Assembly: GCF_944324995.1 (NCBI RefSeq)
Contig: NZ_CALUYL010000028.1
Span: 1-41,286 of the forward strand
Length of the DNA: 41,286 nt
Source: an uncultured Mailhella sp.
Lineage (GTDB): Bacteria > Desulfobacterota > Desulfovibrionia > Desulfovibrionales > Desulfovibrionaceae
Reading direction: 5' to 3'
Below the pieces are notes generated by a model that saw nothing but the letters and a program-made list of their open reading frames with translations, was not told the DNA's origin and searched no databases. This document shows positions 33,668 through 40,501 of this stretch, piece after piece; position 1 is the stretch's first letter, and every line of letters starts with the position of its first letter. The position numbers were made by a program, and so were the translations under genes.

Positions 33668-34315
33668 GTGTTCATCGTCCGACTTCTCCTTCTGGTTCTC
33701 GTGTTTCTGCTCGCCGGCTGCGGCACTCATTACAACGTCGCCGTCGATTCCCTGCGCGACACGAATCAGCCTTCAGGCACGGTGTACGTCGCGCAGCCCG
33801 GCAATGAAGGCGTTCACAACACCGATCTGCTGTTCAAGGACGTCGTGCGTCAGCTCACTCCCGCGTTCCGTTCCCGGGGCTACACGCTCGTGGACGACGT
33901 GAAAAACGCGGACAACTCCGCTGTCATCACCTACTGGATGGACGAACCGCGCGTCCACATCAATACCGACACCGTTACGCGATCCTACCCCGTCGTGGTG
34001 GGCTACGGCAAACATCGCCGCGTGGAATACATGTATGTGGACGAGCCCGTCGTCACCAGCACGACCATCTATACCGCCAACCTGCGCATCGAAGCCTACA
34101 GCCTTACCCCGGACAAGAAGCAGGAACGGCAGATATGGCGCACGGCCCTGCGCTGTTCCGGAGGCACGGAAGATTTCCGCACGCTGCTCTTCAGCATGGT
34201 GCAGGTGCTGCCTTCCGTCATGTCCACGCAGAGCAACGGCATGCAGTACTATGACGTGTTCATCGGCGAAGACGGCGAAATAGAAGTGAAGAACATGGCG
34301 GACGGCATGTTCTGA
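33668..34315 (+). CDS. Lipoprotein of unknown function
   Basis: I place the start at GTG 33668, which leads directly into a lipoprotein signal (MFIVRLLLLVLVFLLAG-C18) and has GAGAGG upstream. The 215-residue protein then has a beta-strand-rich domain: VYVAQPGN, a helix LLFKDVVRQLTPAFRSRGYTLV, VITYWMDEPRVH and a Tyr-rich TIYTANLRIEAYSL. This layout is seen in small envelope lipoproteins that bind peptidoglycan or membrane partners, but I do not recognise the family. It stands alone between tRNA-Arg and the mod genes. Confidence 0.75.
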   Translation: MFIVRLLLLVLVFLLAGCGTHYNVAVDSLRDTNQPSGTVYVAQPGNEGVHNTDLLFKDVVRQLTPAFRSRGYTLVDDVKNADNSAVITYWMDEPRVHINTDTVTRSYPVVVGYGKHRRVEYMYVDEPVVTSTTIYTANLRIEAYSLTPDKKQERQIWRTALRCSGGTEDFRTLLFSMVQVLPSVMSTQSNGMQYYDVFIGEDGEIEVKNMADGMF

Positions 34316-35033
34316 TTTATGCCGCGCTGCCCCCGCAGCGGACGGACGATGCCACGACGGCAGCCTTGCGCCGTGCCGGGCGCTGAACGCCGCGCTCCAT
34401 CGGAGTCAGAACAGTGCCGACGCGGGGCGAGAACGACGCTGCGCCTTCCCGAATGGAATCCGACGTGCGCCTCCAAGCTGCCATGCGCCGGAAGAATAAA
34501 CGACGCGTGCGGGAAGGCCGCCGCGCAAAACCGAACCGAAGCCCGGCATCGACCAACGGCCGCTCCTGCGGCGAAGCCGGACAACGCCCTCCGCAGGCGG
34601 CCCCTGCTTCCGGAGCCTGACCGAAACCTTATCTCCCCGCCTGCTCTCCGCCTGCCGCTAAAGAAATGATGCGGCACACTCTGCGCTTTGCGCCGCGCGG
34701 CAAGCCGCCCCCCCTCATCCCGCGCTCCCCACGCTCCCGCACGCTCCCGCACGCGCCTGCAAAGCGGCCTGCTGTTCCGCCGTTTGCAGCGCAACCTCAT
34801 TCGGGCTTCGTGTTGCGCACAACCTCGCGCGCACCAGCTCTCGGCAAGTGTGCGCAGCCTCCAGAATGCCACGCTCTCGCCATGCCCCCCTTCCGCCGCC
34901 TCGCCCGGGTGCCTTCATGCGCCGTCACGCCTCCCCCGCGCCTTGAATTTCTGAAAATTTTGTCAGGATATCGCCCCTTCGGCTTGCTCCGCGTCTCCAT
35001 TCCTGTTATTTTGAAATGGAAAGGAGCGCTCCC
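34316..35033. other. 718-bp GC-rich spacer before modB
   Basis: No gene is supported; the frames are Arg/Pro/Ala-rich and featureless. It has a 10-bp unit repeated twice exactly (34731-34750) after a near copy, and a long hairpin CTGCAAA-GCGG...CCGC-TTTGCAG (34757-34789). The last 60 bp turns AT-richer and carries the modB ribosome site. Confidence 0.45.
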
Positions 35034-35714
35034 ATGGAATTTTCCCTCTTCGGGCAGCAGTTTTCTCTGTTTCCCATCATGCTGTCGTTGAAAGTCGCCG
35101 GATTGTCCACTCTGGCCTCCCTCGTGCTCGGCACCCTTACGGCCCGCATTCTCGCAAGGCGACGCTCCGTCTGCGCGGCCGTCATTGATTCGCTCTGCAC
35201 GCTTCCCATGGTGCTGCCTCCCACCGTGCTGGGCTACTATCTCATTCTGCTGCTGGGCAGAAACGGCGTCTTCGGCCCGGTGCTGCAAGAGCTCGGCCTT
35301 CAGTTCATGTTTTCCTGGCAGGGCGCCGTGGTGGCGGCCACGGTCGTGGTCTTTCCCCTGATCTACAAGTCGGCGAAAACCGCCCTTGAACAGGTGGACG
35401 CCAACGTGGAAAAGGCCGCCCGCACGCTGGGAGCCTCGGAAATCGCCGTGTTCTTTTCCGTCAGCCTGCCGCTCGCCGGACGCGGCATTCTTTCCGGGGC
35501 CATGCTGGCCTTTGCCCGAGGCATGGGCGAATTCGGCGCAACCCTCATGCTGGCCGGCAACATTCCGGGCAAAACCCAGACTCTCGCCCTCGCCATCTAC
35601 GACGCCTTTCAGGCCGGAAACGACGCGCTGGCCGCCGGGCTCGTCATCCTGACTTCGTGCATCTGCGCCGCCATTCTCGTGACCGCCGACTATCTGCTGG
35701 GAGGTTCCCGGTGA
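35034..35714 (+). CDS. modB: Molybdate ABC transporter permease ModB
   Basis: The 226-residue inner membrane protein has about five to six helices. The cytoplasmic coupling (EAA) loop ANVEKAARTLGASEIAVFFSVSLPLAGRG (about residues 123-151) is typical of ModB. AAGGAG lies 7 nt before ATG 35034. Its stop overlaps the modC start (GTGA). Together with ModC and the periplasmic ModA encoded downstream on the other strand it would import molybdate or tungstate. Confidence 0.95.
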   Translation: MEFSLFGQQFSLFPIMLSLKVAGLSTLASLVLGTLTARILARRRSVCAAVIDSLCTLPMVLPPTVLGYYLILLLGRNGVFGPVLQELGLQFMFSWQGAVVAATVVVFPLIYKSAKTALEQVDANVEKAARTLGASEIAVFFSVSLPLAGRGILSGAMLAFARGMGEFGATLMLAGNIPGKTQTLALAIYDAFQAGNDALAAGLVILTSCICAAILVTADYLLGGSR

Positions 35715-36529
35715 TCGATCTTTCCGTTCAAGCCACGCTCAAGGGGCGGCACGGGGCCTTTTCCCTCGACGTCAGCCTCAAAAGTTCCGCCTCGCGTCTG
35801 GTGCTCTTCGGCCCTTCCGGCTCGGGCAAAACCCTCACCCTGCAAATGATCGCCGGTCTCGTTCATCCGCAGTCGGGGCACATCATTACCGACGACGCCG
35901 TGTTCTTCGACTCCGAAAAAGGCATCGACATGCCCGCCCGCAAACGCCGCATCGGCTACGTGTTTCAGGACTACGCGCTCTTTCCCCACATGACCGTCCG
36001 GCAGAATCTCGCCTTCGCCCTGCAGCAGCAGGAAAAGCACGTTCCCGTTCTCGGCAGCGCCTTTCGGGCCATGTTTCCGGCCAGACTCAGCGACGAGCAG
36101 GAGGCCTCCCTTCAGCTCATGCTCGACCTTCTGGAAATCGCTCACCTTGCCGACCGCAGGCCGTCGCAGATATCCGGCGGACAGAAGCAGCGCGTGGCCC
36201 TGGCCCGGGCGCTGCTCATTTCTCCGCGCCTGCTGCTTCTCGACGAACCCTTTGCCGCGCTCGATCCGCTGCTGCGCATCCGCATGCGCAAGGAAATCGC
36301 CGGCATTCTGGACAACTGCGGCGTGCCTCTCATCATGATTACCCACGACCCGGAAGACGTGGACGCCTTTGCCGAAGACCTCGCCGTGTACGCCGACGGC
36401 CGCATTCTCGCCATGGAGCACAATTTTCACACGCGTTCGCTTTTCGCGCAGGACTCGCTCTCCTACCTGTCCGACATTCTCACCAGAGGCGGACAGGCCG
36501 AACGCCCCTTCGGCTTCGACGACGTGTGA
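35711..36529 (+). CDS. modC: Molybdate ABC transporter ATPase ModC, short form
   Basis: The 272-residue ATPase has Walker A GPSGSGKT (34-41), the Q-loop in GYVFQDYALFPHM, signature ISGGQKQR (154-161), Walker B LLLLDEPFAALD and switch histidine ITHD. It starts with GTG at 35711 overlapping the modB stop. It is about 80 residues shorter than E. coli ModC (352). It ends soon after the ATPase domain and appears to lack the C-terminal TOBE/Mop molybdate-binding regulatory domain. A short insert (about residues 105-130) follows the Q-loop. Confidence 0.93.
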   Translation: MIDLSVQATLKGRHGAFSLDVSLKSSASRLVLFGPSGSGKTLTLQMIAGLVHPQSGHIITDDAVFFDSEKGIDMPARKRRIGYVFQDYALFPHMTVRQNLAFALQQQEKHVPVLGSAFRAMFPARLSDEQEASLQLMLDLLEIAHLADRRPSQISGGQKQRVALARALLISPRLLLLDEPFAALDPLLRIRMRKEIAGILDNCGVPLIMITHDPEDVDAFAEDLAVYADGRILAMEHNFHTRSLFAQDSLSYLSDILTRGGQAERPFGFDDV

Positions 36530-36705
36530 GCCGCCGCGCAGCTCGCGTTGCTCTTTCCGACCGCAGGCGCTTCCGGTACAAGTTCCGGTGCGGGCTCCGG
36601 CTCAGATGCCGACAAGGCGTGGACGACGCCGTGCCGACGCTCCGGCTTCCGCATGCCGGGGCAAACGGCAAGCGCATCTTGCTGCGTCGCCTCTCTCTCA
36701 GAAGC

Positions 36706-36738
36706 AAAAAAGCCGCCCCATCCGAAGACGGGACGGCT
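36706..36738 (-). terminator. Minus-strand terminator beyond modA
   Basis: On the minus strand GCCGTCCCG pairs imperfectly with GGGGCGGC around TCTTCGGAT and is followed by six T's (complement of 36705-36711). It is the first T-tailed hairpin after modA. Confidence 0.65.
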
Positions 36739-36913
36739 CGATGGCGACGTCGTCAGGAACCGACGGGATCTGCACGGCTTCTCTGAATCTCTTTTCGGAA
36801 TGCGACGATTCGGCCGGACGCTGCAACAGGGGGTTGTCCGCAGCGCCGCAGGAACGGCTTGCGCAAGGCCGCAACCATCCGCAATGTTTCCGAAATCCGC
36901 CGCCGCGCTTGAG

Positions 36914-36945
36914 TGCCGGGCAACGCCGTTTCGCATTGCCCGGCA
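36914..36945. repeat. Perfect 10-bp hairpin after modA
   Basis: TGCCGGGCAA (36914-36923) and TTGCCCGGCA (36936-36945) pair fully around 12 nt. There is no T-run on either strand. Confidence 0.6.
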
Positions 36946-37003
36946 GACACGGAACTTTGTTGACGCAGCGTTTTGTTTTCCGGCGCGTTATGTGCGGAAT
37001 GTT

Positions 37004-37750
37004 CTACTTCACCGGACTGAAACCGTAATGAGCGAGAATTTCAAGACCTCTCGGAGACAGCACGAAGTCCACGAACTTCTGAGCAGCCTTTCTGTCGGCG
37101 CTGTTTTTGGCAACGGCAATGGGATAGCACACCGGTTTGTGGCCGGTCATGGCCGTGACGATGCGCACGTCCTTGCCACCGGCAAGCGCGTCGGTGCGGT
37201 ACACGAAGCCAGCGTCGGCCTCGCCGCGCTGAATGTAGCTCAGCACCTGACGCACGTTGTTGCCGAACACGAATTTGCTCTGCAACGCCTCCCAGGTTCC
37301 GGCGCTGGTCAGCGCTTCACGGGCATAGCGCCCGGCGGGAACGCTCTCGGGCGTGCCTATGGCTATGTGCTTCACGGCGGCGTCGGCAAGCCCGTCCGGG
37401 CCGGTCAGCGTTCCGTTTGCAGGAGTGATGAGCACAAGATCATTCAGGGCAAAGTCCCTGCGCGTGGCGGGATCCACCAGCGACTTCTTCACGGCCGAAT
37501 CCATGGTTTCCTGATCGGCCGAGGCGAACACGTCCACCGGAGCGCCCTGCTCCATCTGACGAAGCAGATTGTTGGAAGACGCAAAGTTCAGGTTGACCTT
37601 CACCCCGGTTTCCTTCGTGAACTCCTGCGAAATCTGCGTGAAGGATTCCGACAGGCTCGCAGCCGCGGAAACCGTGAGTTCCGCAGCTTTCGCCGCGGAT
37701 GCGGCAAGGCCCAGGGCAAGAACAAGGGCAAGGGCGGCAAGTTTTTTCAT
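37004..37750 (-). CDS. modA: Molybdate-binding periplasmic protein ModA
   Basis: The 248-residue protein has a signal peptide (residues 1-22, cut after AKA). The ModA fold is visible in ELTVSAAASLSESF (oxyanion-binding Ser residues), VNLNFASSNNLLRQMEQGAPVDVFASAD and the later GEADAGFVYRTDA. It captures molybdate or tungstate for the ModBC importer. The gene is on the opposite strand to modBC and has its own promoter, so binding protein and importer are not co-transcribed. GAGGAGG precedes ATG 37750. Confidence 0.95.
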   Translation of the reverse strand: MKKLAALALVLALGLAASAAKAAELTVSAAASLSESFTQISQEFTKETGVKVNLNFASSNNLLRQMEQGAPVDVFASADQETMDSAVKKSLVDPATRRDFALNDLVLITPANGTLTGPDGLADAAVKHIAIGTPESVPAGRYAREALTSAGTWEALQSKFVFGNNVRQVLSYIQRGEADAGFVYRTDALAGGKDVRIVTAMTGHKPVCYPIAVAKNSADRKAAQKFVDFVLSPRGLEILAHYGFSPVK

Positions 37751-37780
37751 GAGCTCCTCCTCATTTCAATATTTGCTTAC

Positions 37781-37808
37781 AACATACAAGATTTATTTCT
37801 TTTTTCAA
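37781..37808 (-). promoter_or_regulatory. modA promoter
   Basis: On the minus strand TTGAAA (37803-37808) and TATGTT (37781-37786) are 16 bp apart, about 31 bp before the start codon. Confidence 0.6.
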
Positions 37809-38160
37809 TCACATTCGCACAATTTTTTTATGAAATAAAATCGCATGCAATATCAATGCCTTATTTTTCATCATCGGAGACATTTCCGATAAAAGGAACG
37901 TCGAATCGGACAAAATTTTCATGTCGCAGTCAAAAAAATCGCGTCTGATTCACTTTTGTGAAAAAATTTTTCATGCAAGATGTCCTGTTTTTCGACAAGA
38001 TTTTTTCAAAAAAACATAAAAATAGTTCTCTATGGAAAATAAAAGCATGCCATGATCTTTTCTTTTTATCCATTTTATAGGATAACAAACACGACTTTTA
38101 GTCCTTTTTTTTCTTTTTTCAGGACAAGCGCCATCCTTCCTTCCAACGCCCGAGGTCGTC
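37809..38160. promoter_or_regulatory. AT-rich divergent control region, modA and phosphatase gene
   Basis: The region is far more AT-rich than its surroundings. It contains three ATCGGA half-sites: ATCGGA 37873-37878, TCCGAT 37885-37890 (a dyad) and ATCGGA 37905-37910. It also contains a dyad TTATCC/GGATAA (38066-38071, 38080-38085), and GTCCT/AGGAC (38101-38105, 38121-38125) just before the phosphatase gene. These are candidate operators, perhaps for a molybdate- or tungstate-responsive regulator. The regulator is not in the window. Confidence 0.45.
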
Positions 38161-38754
38161 ATGCCCGTACTTCATCTGCTCCGTCACGGCACCCTTCTCC
38201 CCAATCCCGAACGCCGTTTCGTCGGTCAGCGGGACATTCCTCTTTCCGACGTCGGGCGTCGTCAGGCAAGGCAGGTTAGGCAGGATCTGGCCGCCGTTCC
38301 TCTGACGGAGGCATGGACCTCCGATCTTCCCCGCTGCCTGGAAATGTCGGCCATCGCGCTCGATGGCCGCAACGTGCCCGTGCAGATCGAACCGGCGTTT
38401 CGCGAAATCAATCTGGGAAGCTGGGAAGGTCTGACCAAGGCGGAAGTGGACGCCCGTTTTCCCGGAGCCGTGGCCGCCCGGGGAAAAGACCTCTGGAACT
38501 ACGTCCCCGAAGGCGGAGAATCCTTTGCCATGCTCGCCTCGCGCGTGTGCAGCGCCCTGTACCGACACCTTGCCGACATGAGAGGCGACGCCCACGCCCT
38601 TCTTGTGGCGCATTCCGGAGTAAATCGAGTGATTCTCATGCGTTATCTTGCTCTCGACATGCGGGATTTTTTTGCCGTCCCCCAGCCCTACGCGGCCTGC
38701 ACCACGCTTTTTTACGACAGCGACGACCTCGCCCGGCTCGCCACATTCTGCTGA
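38161..38754 (+). CDS. Histidine phosphatase family protein
   Basis: The 197-residue protein belongs to the phosphoglycerate mutase-like phosphatases. The catalytic motif LLRHG (R8-H9) is at the start, the phosphate-contacting arginine in TSDLPRCLEMS (about residue 58), the acidic GSWEGLT motif follows, and the second histidine is in LLVAHSGVNR. The size suits CobC-like alpha-ribazole phosphatases or general phosphatases; the substrate is unknown. Its place beside the molybdenum genes may point to cofactor nucleotide handling, which is only inference. The frame begins at ATG 38161 without a strong ribosome site. Confidence 0.85.
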   Translation: MPVLHLLRHGTLLPNPERRFVGQRDIPLSDVGRRQARQVRQDLAAVPLTEAWTSDLPRCLEMSAIALDGRNVPVQIEPAFREINLGSWEGLTKAEVDARFPGAVAARGKDLWNYVPEGGESFAMLASRVCSALYRHLADMRGDAHALLVAHSGVNRVILMRYLALDMRDFFAVPQPYAACTTLFYDSDDLARLATFC

Positions 38755-38970
38755 GTCGCCCCGCTCCTCAGGACTGCAACGCCGGCTCGCCCGCCGTCCA
38801 TTTCAAATGTTCCGTCGGCAATACTCCCTGCCGTCCGACGCAGCACAAGAACGTGGAAGCCCCGCCGACTCGAAAAACACCAGGCAGCCGACGACCGAAA
38901 GGTCATTTCAAAATAAATTTTCCGCGCAGCGCCTCCCTGTTCCGTTCATAAGCCCACGCGCATGCCAGTT

Positions 38971-39066
38971 TTACAATAGAAAAAACTTTTTTATTGTAAT
39001 TTTTCCATTACAAAAAATAAAATATATGATGTTTTATTATCAGATATGAAACACAATGATATTGTG
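38971..39066. repeat. Inverted-repeat array with TTACAAT/ATTGTAA core
   Basis: There are three dyads. TTACAATA (38971-38978) pairs with TATTGTAA (38992-38999). The same central TTGTAAT (38994-39000) pairs with ATTACAA (39007-39013). CACAAT (39052-39057) pairs with ATTGTG (39061-39066). The shared ATTGTRA core suggests a regulator array 60-160 bp upstream of the promoter. The AT-rich setting raises the chance of random dyads. Confidence 0.55.
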
Positions 39067-39129
39067 ATTTAAGTTTCAAAGCATTTTTCTGCACTCTGAA
39101 AAAAGTATCATTAATTTTCCTTTTATATC

Positions 39130-39158
39130 TTGACGAAAAAATTCTGTTTCAATATGCT
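39130..39158 (+). promoter_or_regulatory. Promoter of the molybdopterin-binding gene
   Basis: TTGACG (39130-39135) and TATGCT (39153-39158) are separated by exactly 17 bp. The expected start near 39165 puts the folded leader about 20 nt from the mRNA 5' end. Confidence 0.75.
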
Positions 39159-39187
39159 TATAGCAAGTTTTCGAGTCTGTCTCTGCT

Positions 39188-39280
39188 AAAGCATTATGCC
39201 ATGCAGACAGTCCTGAACCCCCAGAGGCTCACAGGGTAAGGCGGGAAACGGCCTTGCCTCCATTAAATGCTTCGGCATGG
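39188..39280 (+). promoter_or_regulatory. Candidate riboswitch (molybdenum/tungsten cofactor type)
   Basis: A closing stem AAGCATT (39189-39195)/AATGCTT (39266-39272) encloses two hairpins. One is CCTGAACC...GGCTCACAGG (39212-39235, with internal loops). The other is a perfect 8-bp GGTAAGGC/GCCTTGCC (39235-39242, 39251-39258) with loop GGGAAACG. A hairpin ATGC-TTCG-GCAT (39267-39278) competes with the closing stem and is a possible expression switch. The position before a molybdopterin-domain gene and next to a molybdenum enzyme suggests a Moco/Tuco-class riboswitch (Rfam RF01055). The family match is from memory of its features, not from an alignment. Confidence 0.6.
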
Positions 39281-39389
39281 AAAGAAAACATGGATGAACG
39301 ACGCGGTTTCGCGTTCTTTTCCGGTTCTGTCTCCGCAAAAGTCCGCGCCGCGGTCATGCTGCTGTTTCTTCTATCGACGAGCCTTTTCT

Positions 39390-40421
39390 ATGTCCAAAAT
39401 TTCCATGAAAACCATTCCCGTCTCCCAGGCCGTGGGCACGGTGCTCTGCCACGACATCACCCGCATCGAACCCGGCGTGCAGAAAGGACCGGTGTTCCGC
39501 AAGGGGCACGTCGTCCGGGAAGAAGACATTCCGGTTCTGCTCAGCGTGGGCAAGGAAAATCTTTACGTGTACGAACCCCTGCCCGGTCAGGTGCATGAAA
39601 ACGACGCCGCCGTGCGCATCGGCAACGTTGCGGCCGGTAAAAACATCGAGTTTTCCGAAATCAAGGAAGGCCGCATCAACTTTCTCGCCGCCGAGCACGG
39701 CCTGCTTCGCGTGGACGAAGCCGCCCTCTCCCGCGTGAACGCCTTTGACGACATCGTGCTCGCCACGCTGCACACCATGCAGGAAGTGCAAAAAGGTCAG
39801 GCCGTGGGCGGCACGCGCATCATTCCCCTGCTCATCGAAGAAGAGAAGATCGCCCGTCTGGAAAGCACGGTGAGCGGCCCCGTCATCGAGGTGCTGCCCT
39901 TCCGTCCGTTCAAGGTGGGCATGGTCACCACCGGCAACGAAGTTTATTCCGGACGCATCAAGGACGCCTTCGGCCCCGTGCTCCGGCAGAAATTTGAAAG
40001 TCTCGGAAGCAGCATTCTCGGACAAAACTTTTCCGACGACTCCATCGAGATGACCGTGCAGGGCATCCGCGACTTCATCGCGCAGGGCGCCGACATGGTG
40101 GTCTGCACGGGCGGCATGTCCGTGGATCCCGACGACCGCACGCCCGCCGCCATCCGCGCGGCCGGCGGCAAGGTGGTCACCTACGGGGCTCCCACCTTCC
40201 CCGGAGCCATGTTCCTGCTGGCGTATATCGACAATATTCCGGTACTCGGGCTTCCCGGCTGCGTGATGTACCACAGGGCGAGCATTTTCGACCTTGTGGT
40301 GCCGCGCCTCCTGGCCGGGATTCCCGTCACCCGGGAAGACATCGTGGCGCTCGGCCACGGCGGTTTCTGCGCAGGCTGCGGCGAATGCCGCTATCCGAAC
40401 TGCGCCTTCGGCAAAAACTGA
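39390..40421 (+). CDS. Molybdopterin-binding domain protein with Cys-rich tail
   Basis: The 343-residue protein has a SAF-like N-terminal half (TVLCHDITRIEPGVQKGPVFRKGHVV) and a MoCF/MoeA-type pterin-binding domain from about residue 175. The latter includes VGMVTTGNEVYSGRI and the GADMVVCTGGMSVDPDDRTP loop. It is shorter than MoeA and lacks parts of its domains. The C-terminus ends in a four-cysteine group C327-x2-C330-x2-C333-x4-C338, which could bind zinc or an Fe-S cluster. The start at ATG 39390 is taken because similarity begins at MKTIPV (39405); ribosome sites near both are weak. It lies 80 bp before the molybdenum hydroxylase gene and probably helps insert or handle its cofactor. Confidence 0.85.
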   Translation: MSKISMKTIPVSQAVGTVLCHDITRIEPGVQKGPVFRKGHVVREEDIPVLLSVGKENLYVYEPLPGQVHENDAAVRIGNVAAGKNIEFSEIKEGRINFLAAEHGLLRVDEAALSRVNAFDDIVLATLHTMQEVQKGQAVGGTRIIPLLIEEEKIARLESTVSGPVIEVLPFRPFKVGMVTTGNEVYSGRIKDAFGPVLRQKFESLGSSILGQNFSDDSIEMTVQGIRDFIAQGADMVVCTGGMSVDPDDRTPAAIRAAGGKVVTYGAPTFPGAMFLLAYIDNIPVLGLPGCVMYHRASIFDLVVPRLLAGIPVTREDIVALGHGGFCAGCGECRYPNCAFGKN

Positions 40422-40501
40422 TCTTCCCGCATCGGCCCGTATTCGGGCGATCCGCTTCCGCGGCCGCCCCTCCTCTGGATTCCTCTTAAAAGGAGCTGCC
40501 C

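Larger units (their letters stand above)
36530..37003. other. 474-bp spacer between convergent modC and modA
   Basis: No gene is supported. It holds a minus-strand terminator (36706-36738) nearly 270 bp past the modA stop, and a perfect 10-bp hairpin (36914-36945) closer to it. The modA transcript may thus have a long structured 3' end. Confidence 0.5.
38755..39389 (+). other. Long leader and control region of the molybdopterin-binding gene
   Basis: The first 200 bp is GC-rich without features. The region 38960-39180 is strongly AT-rich and holds the inverted-repeat array and the promoter. The region 39188-39280 is the folded leader. The stretch 39281-39389 has no clear structure. Open frames crossing it (for instance from ATG 39290) run out of frame into the next gene and are not believable. 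Confidence 0.55.

Noticed and set aside
34731-34750. CRISPR or tandem-repeat array
   Set aside because: Only two exact copies of a 10-bp unit without spacers; no CRISPR-like repeats or cas genes occur in the window.
39254-39598. A 114-codon frame with a hydrophobic segment starting in the leader of the molybdopterin-binding gene
   Set aside because: Its second half lies out of frame over the conserved start of the downstream protein and is Arg/His-rich there.
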